Source: Streptomyces sp. NRRL WC-3626
GTDB lineage: Bacteria > Actinomycetota > Actinomycetes > Streptomycetales > Streptomycetaceae
Assembly: GCF_000718785.1 (NCBI RefSeq)
Contig: NZ_JOCA01000009.1
Span: 315,215 to 379,214 of the forward strand
Reading direction: 5' to 3'
DNA length: 64,000 bases
The notes under the pieces are model-generated. The model saw only the letters and a list, made by a program, of their open reading frames with translations. It was not told the origin of the DNA and searched no databases. Made by a program: the position numbers and the translations under genes. Below are positions 48,189 to 55,907 of this stretch, piece after piece. Position 1 is the first letter of the stretch. Every line of letters starts with the position of its first letter.

Positions 48189-50365
48189 CCCCCACCGCCC
48201 CCTCCTCCGCCGACGACCGGAGCACCGTCACCGGCAGACGCCGGATCGCCTTCGCCGTCCACACGGACACCGCCGGGCTGCCCGCCCTGCCCACGCTGCT
48301 GCGCAGCCTCGCGCTCACCAACCCGGGGGTGTGCGAGGACTTCGTGGTGCTGCACCCGGGGCTGCCGGACTCGTCGTTCGACGGGCTGCGCCGGCTGCAT
48401 CCGCGTGTGGTGACGCGCCGGGCGGACGGCCGCGGGGACGTCTTCCGGCTGGACGGCTACGACACCGTCGTCGCCTTCACCCCGGCCATGGTCGTCCTCG
48501 GCGACATCGGCGCACTGCTGCGGCTGCGGCACGGGGTCGGCGCCGTACGGCAGCTGGTCTGCGACGCGGAGGGACGGGAGCGGCGTACGGTGCTCCCGGA
48601 CGGGCTGCTGGTCGTCCAGCGGGCGGACGCGGACGGGATGTCCGAGGACGTCCTGACGCCGGTCGACGCCCGGTACGACTTCCTCACCCGACGCCTCCAC
48701 GACGACACGCCCGTGCCCGCGCATGTCGCCGTGCTCCACTTCACCGGCCCGTTCGACGAGCACGGGTACGGTCCGGCCGCCGAGGCCCGCCGCCGTTTCG
48801 AGCTGGACGACGAGGAGTTCCGGGCCGCCTACTGCGCCCTGCCGGGTGAGAAGCACCCCGACCTGCTGGCGCATCTCGCACCGCCCCTGCTCCGGGCCCG
48901 CCCCTCCCTGGACCTGGCCCGTACGGTCGCCGACGTGTACCGCAGACAGGGACGTCACGACGAGGCCGTGGACGTGCTCGCCCCTGTCGTCGGCGACCGG
49001 CTGGACGCGCCGCGCTGCCAGGAGACGCTCGGCGTCTGTCTGATGGCGCTGTCGCGCTACGACGAGGCCGAGGCCCGTCTCCTCCTCGCGACGGCCTCCC
49101 CCGATAGCGCCCCGCGCGCCTTCGCCCAGCTCGCCCGCCTCGCCTGGCTGTGCGGCCGGGAGGAGGACGCGCACGCCTACGCCCGTGACGGGCTGGAGGC
49201 CGACCCCACCGACGCCGGCTGCCACGCCTGGTACGTCCGTACCCGCGCGGACGGACCGGAGCCGGAGGCGCTGCCCGCGGCCGAGCAGCTGGCGCATGTG
49301 GCGTTGTTCGCCGAGGGCCAGGAGAACGCGGGCGACAAGGTGCTGCCCGAGGCCGTCCGCACGTGCTTCGGCCCCGACACCGGGCCGCGCCACTGGTACC
49401 GGCAGCCGGTGCACCGGCTGGTCGACGAGGCCGCGCTGGAGGAGCTGAACGCGCGGCGCGGGGTGGTCGTGGGCGGCGGCGGGCTCTTCCTGCCGGACAC
49501 CTCCCCCAACGGCAACAGCCACTGGCAGTGGAACGTCCCCGACGGCCTGCTGTCCCGGCTGACCGCCCCGCTGGCCGTGTTCGCCGTCGGCTACAACGTG
49601 TTCGACGGTCAGCTCTACCGCCGGAGCCGGTTCGCGGAGAGCCTGCGCGTCCTGGTCGAGCGGTCGGCGTTCTTCGGGCTGCGCAACCACGGTTCGATCG
49701 AACGGGTCCGCGAACTGCTCCCCGCCCCACTGCGTGACCGTGTCCGCTACCAGCCCTGTCCGACCACGGTGTGGCGCCACCTCGTCCCCGGCCCGCTCGA
49801 CCCGGTGGAGCGGGACGACACCGTCCTGGTGAACTGTGCCTACGACCGCGCCGGCCTGCGCTTCGGCCACGACTACGGCCATTTCCTCGCCCAGACGGCC
49901 CTCGCCCTGAAGGGCCTGCGGGAGCGGGCCGACGTCCGGTACGCGGCCCATATGCCGGCCGATGAGAAGTTCGTGCACGACCTGCGGCGGGAGCACGGCG
50001 TCGCGCTGCCCGTGGAGCAGCTGTACGACATGACGAACGACGGGATCCGGGAGCTGTACGGCCGGTCGCGGCTGGTGATCGGGATGCGCGGGCACGCGGG
50101 GATGATCCCGTTCGGCTGCGGCACGCCGATCCTCAGTCTCGTCTCCCATCCGAAGCTCGCCTACTTCCTGTCCGACATCGGACGGGAGGAGTGGGGGCTG
50201 TCCGTGCACGACCGGGAGCTCGGTCCCCGGCTCCTGGAGCGGGCGACGGCCGTCCTGGACGACCACGCGGCCGCCGTGGCGGACGTGCACGGCGCGCAGA
50301 AGCTCCTGTGGGAGACCACACGGTCGAACCTCGACGAACTCGGGAAGACATTCGGCCGGACCTGA
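48185..50365 (+). CDS. Fusion of degenerate GT8-like domain, TPRs and polysaccharide pyruvyltransferase
   Basis: 726 residues. Residues 19-210 resemble GT8 enzymes (IAFAVHTDTAGLPALPTLLR, VVAFTPAMVVLGDI, VAVLHFTGPF), but the metal-binding DxD is replaced by TPAM near residue 99. Residues 240-385 are TPR-like (YRRQGRHDEAVDVLAPVV). Residues 405-690 are a polysaccharide pyruvyl transferase domain (VVVGGGGLFLPDTSPNGNS, FFGLRNHGSIERV, VIGMRGHAGMIPFGCGTPI). It probably adds pyruvate ketals to the polymer. The ATGA overlap couples it to the GT29 gene, with which it shares the helical-repeat theme. Confidence 0.85.
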   Translation: MTPTAPSSADDRSTVTGRRRIAFAVHTDTAGLPALPTLLRSLALTNPGVCEDFVVLHPGLPDSSFDGLRRLHPRVVTRRADGRGDVFRLDGYDTVVAFTPAMVVLGDIGALLRLRHGVGAVRQLVCDAEGRERRTVLPDGLLVVQRADADGMSEDVLTPVDARYDFLTRRLHDDTPVPAHVAVLHFTGPFDEHGYGPAAEARRRFELDDEEFRAAYCALPGEKHPDLLAHLAPPLLRARPSLDLARTVADVYRRQGRHDEAVDVLAPVVGDRLDAPRCQETLGVCLMALSRYDEAEARLLLATASPDSAPRAFAQLARLAWLCGREEDAHAYARDGLEADPTDAGCHAWYVRTRADGPEPEALPAAEQLAHVALFAEGQENAGDKVLPEAVRTCFGPDTGPRHWYRQPVHRLVDEAALEELNARRGVVVGGGGLFLPDTSPNGNSHWQWNVPDGLLSRLTAPLAVFAVGYNVFDGQLYRRSRFAESLRVLVERSAFFGLRNHGSIERVRELLPAPLRDRVRYQPCPTTVWRHLVPGPLDPVERDDTVLVNCAYDRAGLRFGHDYGHFLAQTALALKGLRERADVRYAAHMPADEKFVHDLRREHGVALPVEQLYDMTNDGIRELYGRSRLVIGMRGHAGMIPFGCGTPILSLVSHPKLAYFLSDIGREEWGLSVHDRELGPRLLERATAVLDDHAAAVADVHGAQKLLWETTRSNLDELGKTFGRT

Positions 50366-50410
50366 GCCCCTCGCACCAACGCCGCCTCGAGCCCCGAAAG
50401 AGAGATCCAC

Positions 50411-51376
50411 GTGCCGAAACTGTCCGTCGTCGTCCCGATGCACAATGTGGAGGTGTTCGCCGAGAGCACGCTGCGCAGTCTCGCCGCCAACGCGCATCCG
50501 GACTTCGAGTTCCTGCTCGTCGACGACTGCTCCACGGACGCCACGCCCTGGGTGATCGACCGCTGGGCGGAGAAGCTCCCGGGCGCGCGCGTGATCCGGC
50601 ACGAGACGAACAAGGGGATCGCGCAGGCCCGCAACAGCGGTATCGACGCGGCGGAGGGCGACCTCGTCACGTTCCTCGACGGCGACGACTGGTACGGGCC
50701 GCGTCATCTCGCGGGCATGGTGCGGGCGATGGAGGAGCTGGGCTGCGACTTCGCCCGCACCGACCACGTCCAGGCGACCGGTACCGAGCGGGTGATCCGG
50801 CGGCCCCCGGCACGGGTGCGCAACGCGGTGATGGACCCGCGGGACGGGATCGCGCCCGCCGACATGGAGACGATGGTCGACTACCCCTTCGTCTGGGCCG
50901 GGATCTACCGCCGGCACCTCTTCGACGACGGCGGGATGCGTTTCGCGACGGAACTGCGCACGGCCGAGGACCGGTTGTGGATCTGGCGGCTGCATCTGAA
51001 GGCCCGTACGTACGCCTCCCTGGGGCTGCACGGGGTGTTCTACCGGCGGGGCGTGGCGACCTCGCTCACCCAGATCAAGGACGACCGCCAGCTGGACTTC
51101 ATCCCGGCGTACGACGCGCTGCTGCGGGACGTCCGGGAGGACCGGGAGGCGGACCGTTTCCTCCTCAAGGCCGTCCGGACGTACTGCGCCATGATCGCGT
51201 TCCATATCGGCAAGGCGGACGCGTACGAGCCGGCCGCGGCCCAGCGGCTGCGGCGCGAGACGCGGGCCGCACTCCAGCGGATGCCGGAGCAGGCGCTGGA
51301 GGAGACCCTCAGGACCATCGACAGCACACGGAGCAGGTTGCTCAGCCGCCTGCGTGACGGGCGGAAGGCTGCCTGA
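50411..51376 (+). CDS. GT2 glycosyltransferase, copy 2
   Basis: A 321-residue paralogue of the GT2 at 44463: KLSVVVPMHNV, FEFLLVDDCSTDAT, FLDGDDWYGP, 'ARTDHVQATG', and the same LHGVFYRRGVATSLTQI ending. GTG start with a GAAAGAGAG site. It is followed after 3 bp by the second polysialyltransferase-like gene, so the pair repeats the order seen at 44463-46762. Confidence 0.9.
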   Translation: MPKLSVVVPMHNVEVFAESTLRSLAANAHPDFEFLLVDDCSTDATPWVIDRWAEKLPGARVIRHETNKGIAQARNSGIDAAEGDLVTFLDGDDWYGPRHLAGMVRAMEELGCDFARTDHVQATGTERVIRRPPARVRNAVMDPRDGIAPADMETMVDYPFVWAGIYRRHLFDDGGMRFATELRTAEDRLWIWRLHLKARTYASLGLHGVFYRRGVATSLTQIKDDRQLDFIPAYDALLRDVREDREADRFLLKAVRTYCAMIAFHIGKADAYEPAAAQRLRRETRAALQRMPEQALEETLRTIDSTRSRLLSRLRDGRKAA

Positions 51377-51379
51377 TCC

Positions 51380-52735
51380 ATGCCCCACACGACCCAGATC
51401 TTCCAGGTCTCGACGCTCTACGGAGCGGCCACCCTCGCCGCGGCGCTGGACGCGGGCCTGTACGGACCGCGCGGCGGGGCCCGGCGCGTGCTGCTGGTCT
51501 CCAACAACGCGGCGATCCCGGAGACCGCGCTGCGCGTCGACGAGATGTACGGCTACGGTCCGATCGCCGCCCGCTTCGACTCGGTGGTCAGCTGGAACGA
51601 GGCGATCAGCCCCTACCACCCGAGCACCTGGGGTCCGCGCGGGCACGACACGGTGCTGTGGCAGCGGGCGTTCCGGCTGCGGTGGGACATCGACGAGCGG
51701 GACATGATCGAGCTCGCCGTGGAGTCGATCCAGGCCAACCCGGCCCGTGCGCTGGCGGCGATCTTCTCCGAGGCCGCCGTCGACGTGTACGCCGACGGGC
51801 TGATGAGCTACGGCCCGACGCGGGAGAAGCTGCCGCTGACCATCGCGCGCCGTGTCCGCCGGCTGCTGCACCTCGATCTGATCCCCGGTCTGACACCGCT
51901 GCTGCTGTCGGAGTACGGCGTCGAGCCCGGGATCGTGCCGGACGAGGCGTTCCGCGGTGTGCTCGACGAGATCTCCCGGGAGGCGGCGGACGATCCGCGG
52001 CTGGCGCCGGTCCTGGAGGAGGCGCCGACGGCCGTGCTCCTCGGCCAGTACCTCGCGGCGATCAACATCCTGAGCGCGCGGGAGGAGGAGGACCTCCATG
52101 TCCGTATGCTCGCCGGGGCGGTGCGGGCCGGGCACCGGTCCATCGTCTTCAAGCCGCATCCGACGGCCCCCGCGGGCTACTCGGCGGCGCTGAGCAAGGC
52201 GGCGGCGGACGCGGGCGTACGGCTGACCGTGCTGGACGCTCCGCTGCTGGCGGAGACGCTGTACGAGCACTGCCGTCCCGAGCTCGTCGTCGGCTGCTTC
52301 TCGACGGCGATGGTGACCGCGTCCGCCTACTACGACGTGCCCGTCGCCCGGGTCGGGACGGCGCTGGTGATGCGGCGGCTCCGGCCCTACCCGAACAGCA
52401 ACCGGGTCCCGCTGGCCGTGATCGACCACGTGGTCCCCGACCTGGAGCGCGAGGACACCCCGGCCCTGGTGGGCCGGGCCCCGGACACCCTCTCCCCCCT
52501 GATCCGCGCGATCGGCTTCTGCATGCAGCCGAAGACGTACCCGGGGCTCCGCGCGGAGACGACGAGCTGGCTGGAGTCGCACCTCGCCACCACGCCCGAC
52601 TACTACTTCCCGGACCTCCGCCTGGCCGAACTCACCCTCCCGGGCAGCACCCCCCGGACCCGGGCGAAGATCCAGGCAGCCCGGGCAAAGCGGGTAGTAG
52701 GCCGAGCCGTCCGCCGAACCACCAAGAGAAAGTGA
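51380..52735 (+). CDS. Polysialyltransferase-family glycosyltransferase, copy 2
   Basis: A 451-residue paralogue of the 45449 protein: TQIFQVSTLYGAATLAAALD, DVYADGLMSYGPTREKLP, IVFKPHPTAPAGYSAAL, and VVGCFSTAMVTASAYYDVP. The shared HP and CFSTA motifs form the CMP-donor site. The C-terminus is basic (RAKRVVGRAVRRTTKRK). It may make a different linkage from copy 1, or the two may act as initiating and elongating enzymes. Confidence 0.82.
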   Translation: MPHTTQIFQVSTLYGAATLAAALDAGLYGPRGGARRVLLVSNNAAIPETALRVDEMYGYGPIAARFDSVVSWNEAISPYHPSTWGPRGHDTVLWQRAFRLRWDIDERDMIELAVESIQANPARALAAIFSEAAVDVYADGLMSYGPTREKLPLTIARRVRRLLHLDLIPGLTPLLLSEYGVEPGIVPDEAFRGVLDEISREAADDPRLAPVLEEAPTAVLLGQYLAAINILSAREEEDLHVRMLAGAVRAGHRSIVFKPHPTAPAGYSAALSKAAADAGVRLTVLDAPLLAETLYEHCRPELVVGCFSTAMVTASAYYDVPVARVGTALVMRRLRPYPNSNRVPLAVIDHVVPDLEREDTPALVGRAPDTLSPLIRAIGFCMQPKTYPGLRAETTSWLESHLATTPDYYFPDLRLAELTLPGSTPRTRAKIQAARAKRVVGRAVRRTTKRK

Positions 52736-52764
52736 CCTCCCCTGGCCCGTAGCTGCGGGCAGTC

Positions 52765-52782
52765 GTGCCGCTGGGGCGGCAC
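52765..52782. terminator. Hairpin in a Streptomyces palindromic element after the second module
   Basis: GTGCCGC (52765-52771) pairs with GCGGCAC (52776-52782) around TGGG, 30 bp after the stop. The surrounding sequence is a widespread Streptomyces intergenic element. Confidence 0.6.
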
Positions 52783-52795
52783 GGGTGGGCGCAGC

Positions 52796-52889
52796 GGCAC
52801 CCCGCAATCGCCGGGCCGCGCAACACCCCCCGCCCACCCCAGCACACGGCACCCCGCAAACGCCGGGCCGCGCAACACCCCCCGCCCAC
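52796..52889. repeat. Two 42-bp direct repeats
   Basis: Units 52796-52837 and 52848-52889 differ at one base (GCAATCGCC versus GCAAACGCC) and are separated by 10 bp. They lie in the 263-bp gap before the acyltransferase gene, which otherwise shows only C-rich sequence. Confidence 0.8.
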
Positions 52890-52998
52890 ATCCCACCCCG
52901 CACGAAACAAACCCCACCCGGCCAACCGAGACGCACCGGCCACACCCCCTCCACCCGCCCGACAACTCCCGTACACCGCACCCCCCGAAAGTGACGCG

Positions 52999-54090
52999 GT
53001 GCCGAACGACATCGCCGTACACCGCCTGCCGCAGCAACCGGGCAGCCCCGCCCAGGAACAGACCCCCGCCCCCGCGAGGGAGCACCGCTACGACATCGAC
53101 CTGATGCGGCTGATCTGCTCCGCCACGATCATGCTGGGCCATGTGGGCGCCCAGTTCATCCGCGCCACCGGCAACGACCCGTCGAACGGCCCGGGTTCGT
53201 ACTGGGCGGGCCACATCGCCGAGGCGATCAACCCCTTCGCCGTCCCGATGTACTTCGCCATAGCCGGCTGGGCCGTCCTCGTCGGCGCACCCCCACGGGA
53301 CAGCGCCCGCATGTGGCAGCGGATCGTCCGCAACATCGTCCCGCTCTTCGCGTGGACGGCGGTCTACCTGGTCTGGACCTGGCTGCGGAACCGCAACGAC
53401 CGCCCGATGACGGAGCTCGCGGAGTACTCCCTCTTCGGCTCCGTGGAGCCCGCGTACCACCTGTGGTTCATGTACACGTACATCCCGATCATCATGCTGC
53501 TCGCCTTCGCGATGCTGATCAAGGCGGGCAAGCGCCCGTACGGTCTCGGCGCGGCACTGCTCGGCATGGCGGTCCTGCCCAGCGTGCTGACCACGGCCAC
53601 CGAGGTCACGGGCCGTGAGATGGCCCCGGTGGCCTGGGGGTTCGGCACCTACTCCCTGGTGTACGCGGTCGGCGGCGCGCTCCTTTTCGCCCTCCCCGCC
53701 GGGATCGTGCGCAAGCGCCGGCCGCTGTACTTCCTCCTGCCGCTCACCATGGCCGGCGCGCTCTGGTACAACACGCAGATCCACTACGTGATGCCCAACG
53801 CGCACCTCTTCGTCGCCGCGATGAGCATCTGCGTGCTGCTCCTGATCAGCAGGATCCGCGTCCCCGAGAAGCGGCGCCCGCTGCTGCGGCGGCTCGCCGA
53901 CGCCGCGCTCGGCGCGTACATGGTGCATGTGCTGTTCGTCGAGGAGATCGTCACCCCGCTGGTCTCGCCGGACCTGAGCGCGCCGGTGGCGGGGGCGCTG
54001 CTGGTCGGCCTGGTGGCCCTGGTGATGGCGCTGTCGTTCGCCACCAGTCTGCTGTGGGGGAAGCTGAACCTGCGCAGGCTCCTCGGCTGA
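52999..54090 (+). CDS. Acyltransferase family 3 membrane protein
   Basis: 363 residues from the GTG at 52999; the preceding frame is repeat-derived. About ten hydrophobic helices. RYDIDLMRLICSATIMLGHV at the start carries the aspartate-arginine pair of the family, but the histidine is in GHVG rather than the usual position. 'FAVPMYFAIAGWAVLVG' and YHLWFMYTYIPIIMLL are conserved helices, and GAYMVHVLFVEEIVTPLV closes the family pattern. It probably O-acetylates the surface polymer. Confidence 0.85.
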   Translation: MPNDIAVHRLPQQPGSPAQEQTPAPAREHRYDIDLMRLICSATIMLGHVGAQFIRATGNDPSNGPGSYWAGHIAEAINPFAVPMYFAIAGWAVLVGAPPRDSARMWQRIVRNIVPLFAWTAVYLVWTWLRNRNDRPMTELAEYSLFGSVEPAYHLWFMYTYIPIIMLLAFAMLIKAGKRPYGLGAALLGMAVLPSVLTTATEVTGREMAPVAWGFGTYSLVYAVGGALLFALPAGIVRKRRPLYFLLPLTMAGALWYNTQIHYVMPNAHLFVAAMSICVLLLISRIRVPEKRRPLLRRLADAALGAYMVHVLFVEEIVTPLVSPDLSAPVAGALLVGLVALVMALSFATSLLWGKLNLRRLLG

Positions 54091-54254
54091 CCCGTCCGGC
54101 GCCGGTGTCCCGTACGCGCCATCCGCTGTTCGCCAATTGTTCGCCCGCCGCTCCCCCCGCCACCCTGGCGCACGGCGACCGCACACCTAGCCTGGTCCAC
54201 ACCGCGAACCGCACCACACTCGCCCCGCTTCCGACGGATTGAGGCTTCCGGTTC

Positions 54255-55181
54255 ATGAACAGCCGCGCTCTGCTGACCAGTTCCGCTTCCCGGCGTCTGC
54301 TGCGCCCGGTCGCCGATCTCATCGACCAGCGCATCGACCGGCGGCTGCGGGCGGCGGCCGCCGCCGACGCGGCGGACAGGGAGGCGCTGCGGGACGCGGC
54401 GGAGACGGTGCGGCACCGGCAGCTCACCCTCGATCTGCTGCTCGGCCCGTCGGGGCGCGGACTGTCCCGGATCGTGAGCCCCGGCCCGCTGAACCGGCTG
54501 CACTCCGAGGTGGCGGAGCTGACCGGTGACCGGGACGCGGCCGTGCGCAACGTCGCCGCCGCGTACCGGCTGCTGGTCGCGCTGGAGTCGCTCGGGGCGG
54601 GACGGATCGCGGGCGGCACCATGAACATCTGCGGCAAGCTCGGCACGATCCCGCTGCTCGGTCCGCCGAACGACGAGGTCCTGGAGATCGGCACCCTGTA
54701 CGGCATGTTCTCCGCCGGGCTGATCCGGATGCTGGAGCGCGACGGCCGGGAGCCGAGCGTGACGATCGTCGACCCGTTCGCCGGTGTACAGCTCCAGCCC
54801 GGCACCCCACGGCGTTCCGACCCCTCCGGCACCCCGGTCGACGAGGCCGCCGTACGCACCAATCTCGCCCTGGCCGGTCCGGCGGGTGTGGCGGCCCGGA
54901 TCCGGAAGGGCTTCTCCGAGGACCCGGACACCCGTGCCGCCGTCTCGGACCGCCGTTACGGCGTGATCGTCGTCGACGGCGACCACTCGGCGGAGGGGGT
55001 CGCGAAGGACCTCCAGTGGGCGGAGGAGATCGCCGCGCCGGGCGGCATCGTCGTACTCGACGACTTCGGCGACCCCAAGTGGCCCGGCATCGAGGAAGCC
55101 CTGGACAAGCACCTCACCGGCGCCACCCGCTTCACCTACCTCGGCAAGGCCTCCCTCTCGGCGTTCCTGCGCGCCGCCTGA
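54255..55181 (+). CDS. Class I SAM-dependent methyltransferase, polymer-associated
   Basis: 308 residues with a long N-terminal helical part (about 1-125, Arg/Ala-rich with coiled-coil tendency), then a Methyltransf_24-type domain: DEVLEIGTLYGMFSAGLIRM (SAM loop), VTIVDPFAG (acidic loop), 'YGVIVVDGDHSAEGVAKDL' and GGIVVLDDFGDPKWPGIEEA. The acidic VDGDH and DDFGD residues fit metal-dependent sugar O-methyltransferases. It lies at the end of the surface-polymer cluster and is likely to add O-methyl decoration. Convergent with the TetR gene. Confidence 0.88.
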   Translation: MNSRALLTSSASRRLLRPVADLIDQRIDRRLRAAAAADAADREALRDAAETVRHRQLTLDLLLGPSGRGLSRIVSPGPLNRLHSEVAELTGDRDAAVRNVAAAYRLLVALESLGAGRIAGGTMNICGKLGTIPLLGPPNDEVLEIGTLYGMFSAGLIRMLERDGREPSVTIVDPFAGVQLQPGTPRRSDPSGTPVDEAAVRTNLALAGPAGVAARIRKGFSEDPDTRAAVSDRRYGVIVVDGDHSAEGVAKDLQWAEEIAAPGGIVVLDDFGDPKWPGIEEALDKHLTGATRFTYLGKASLSAFLRAA

Positions 55182-55184
55182 ACC

Positions 55185-55835
55185 TCAGCGCTCCCCGTGG
55201 AGGGCCTCGATTCCTGTGACGATCAGGGTGAGGCCCTCCTCGAAGTTGCGGTCGAAGTTCTCGAAGATCTCCGGGCCGGCCTGGGCCGTCAGGGGATGAT
55301 CGGCCATCATGCGGGCGCGTTCGTCCAGGTCGTAGCCCTCCCGGCGCTCCCCGGGCAGCGGGACGACGCCCTGTTCCTCGGTGACGAACCCGAGCGTGTA
55401 CAGGTAGGTCGTGTTGAGCGCGCGGGCGGCGCGGGCGAGGGTGAAACCGGCGGAGATGAGCAGCCGCAGCATGCCCTCCATGTGCTCGGCGTGCTCGATC
55501 CCGGTGAAGCGTGAGCCGCTGAACACCTTCGCGCCGTCGCGGTAGGCGAGCAGCGCCGTACGCAGGCCGCGGTTGGCCTTCAGCAGCCGCTCCTGCCAGG
55601 TGTCGTCCGGGTCGGGTGCGCCCTCGGCGACCATCCGGCGGTACATCTCCGTCGCCATCTCGTCGAGCAGGGCCTGTTTGTCCTTGAAGTGCCAGTAGAG
55701 GGCGGGTGCCTTGACGTCCAGTTCCCTGGCGATGGCGCGCAGGCTCAGGCCGTCCAGGCCCACCTCGTTCAGCAGTTCCAGTGCCGTGTCGGCGACCCGT
55801 CGGCGGTCCAGGGGGGCGCGTCGTTCCGTGCTCAC
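55185..55835 (-). CDS. TetR-family repressor (TetR_C type)
   Basis: 216 residues from a GTG. The HTH (about 10-55) contains VGLDGLSLRAIARELDVKAP and ALYWHFKDKQALLDEMA, very close to class TetR. The C-terminal ligand domain (about 75-215) carries HAEHMEGMLRLLISAGFTL and 'YLYTLGFVTEEQGV'. It is divergent from the FAD monooxygenase; two palindromic TTAACnnCGTTA-type sites lie between them. It probably represses both genes until an aromatic or antibiotic-like ligand binds. Confidence 0.92.
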   Translation of the reverse strand: MSTERRAPLDRRRVADTALELLNEVGLDGLSLRAIARELDVKAPALYWHFKDKQALLDEMATEMYRRMVAEGAPDPDDTWQERLLKANRGLRTALLAYRDGAKVFSGSRFTGIEHAEHMEGMLRLLISAGFTLARAARALNTTYLYTLGFVTEEQGVVPLPGERREGYDLDERARMMADHPLTAQAGPEIFENFDRNFEEGLTLIVTGIEALHGER

Positions 55836-55844
55836 GCTTGACAA

Positions 55845-55896
55845 TTTAACACCGTTAGGGACACGCTCTGAATACGCACCACTTAACGACGTTAAG
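55845..55896. promoter_or_regulatory. Two TetR operator sites
   Basis: Site 1 (55845-55859) reads TTTAACACCGTTAGG. Site 2 (55882-55896) reads CTTAACGACGTTAAG, a near-perfect 15-bp palindrome. They are 37 bp apart in the 72-bp divergent gap and would cover both promoters. Confidence 0.7.
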
Positions 55897-55907
55897 GAGA
55901 GTGGATC

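Noticed and set aside
47732..52981. A 1749-residue open frame on the minus strand across the GT29 to acyltransferase region
   Set aside because: It is antisense to five well-supported genes, has Arg/Gly/Val-rich composition typical of a shadow frame in G+C-rich DNA, and shows no motif.
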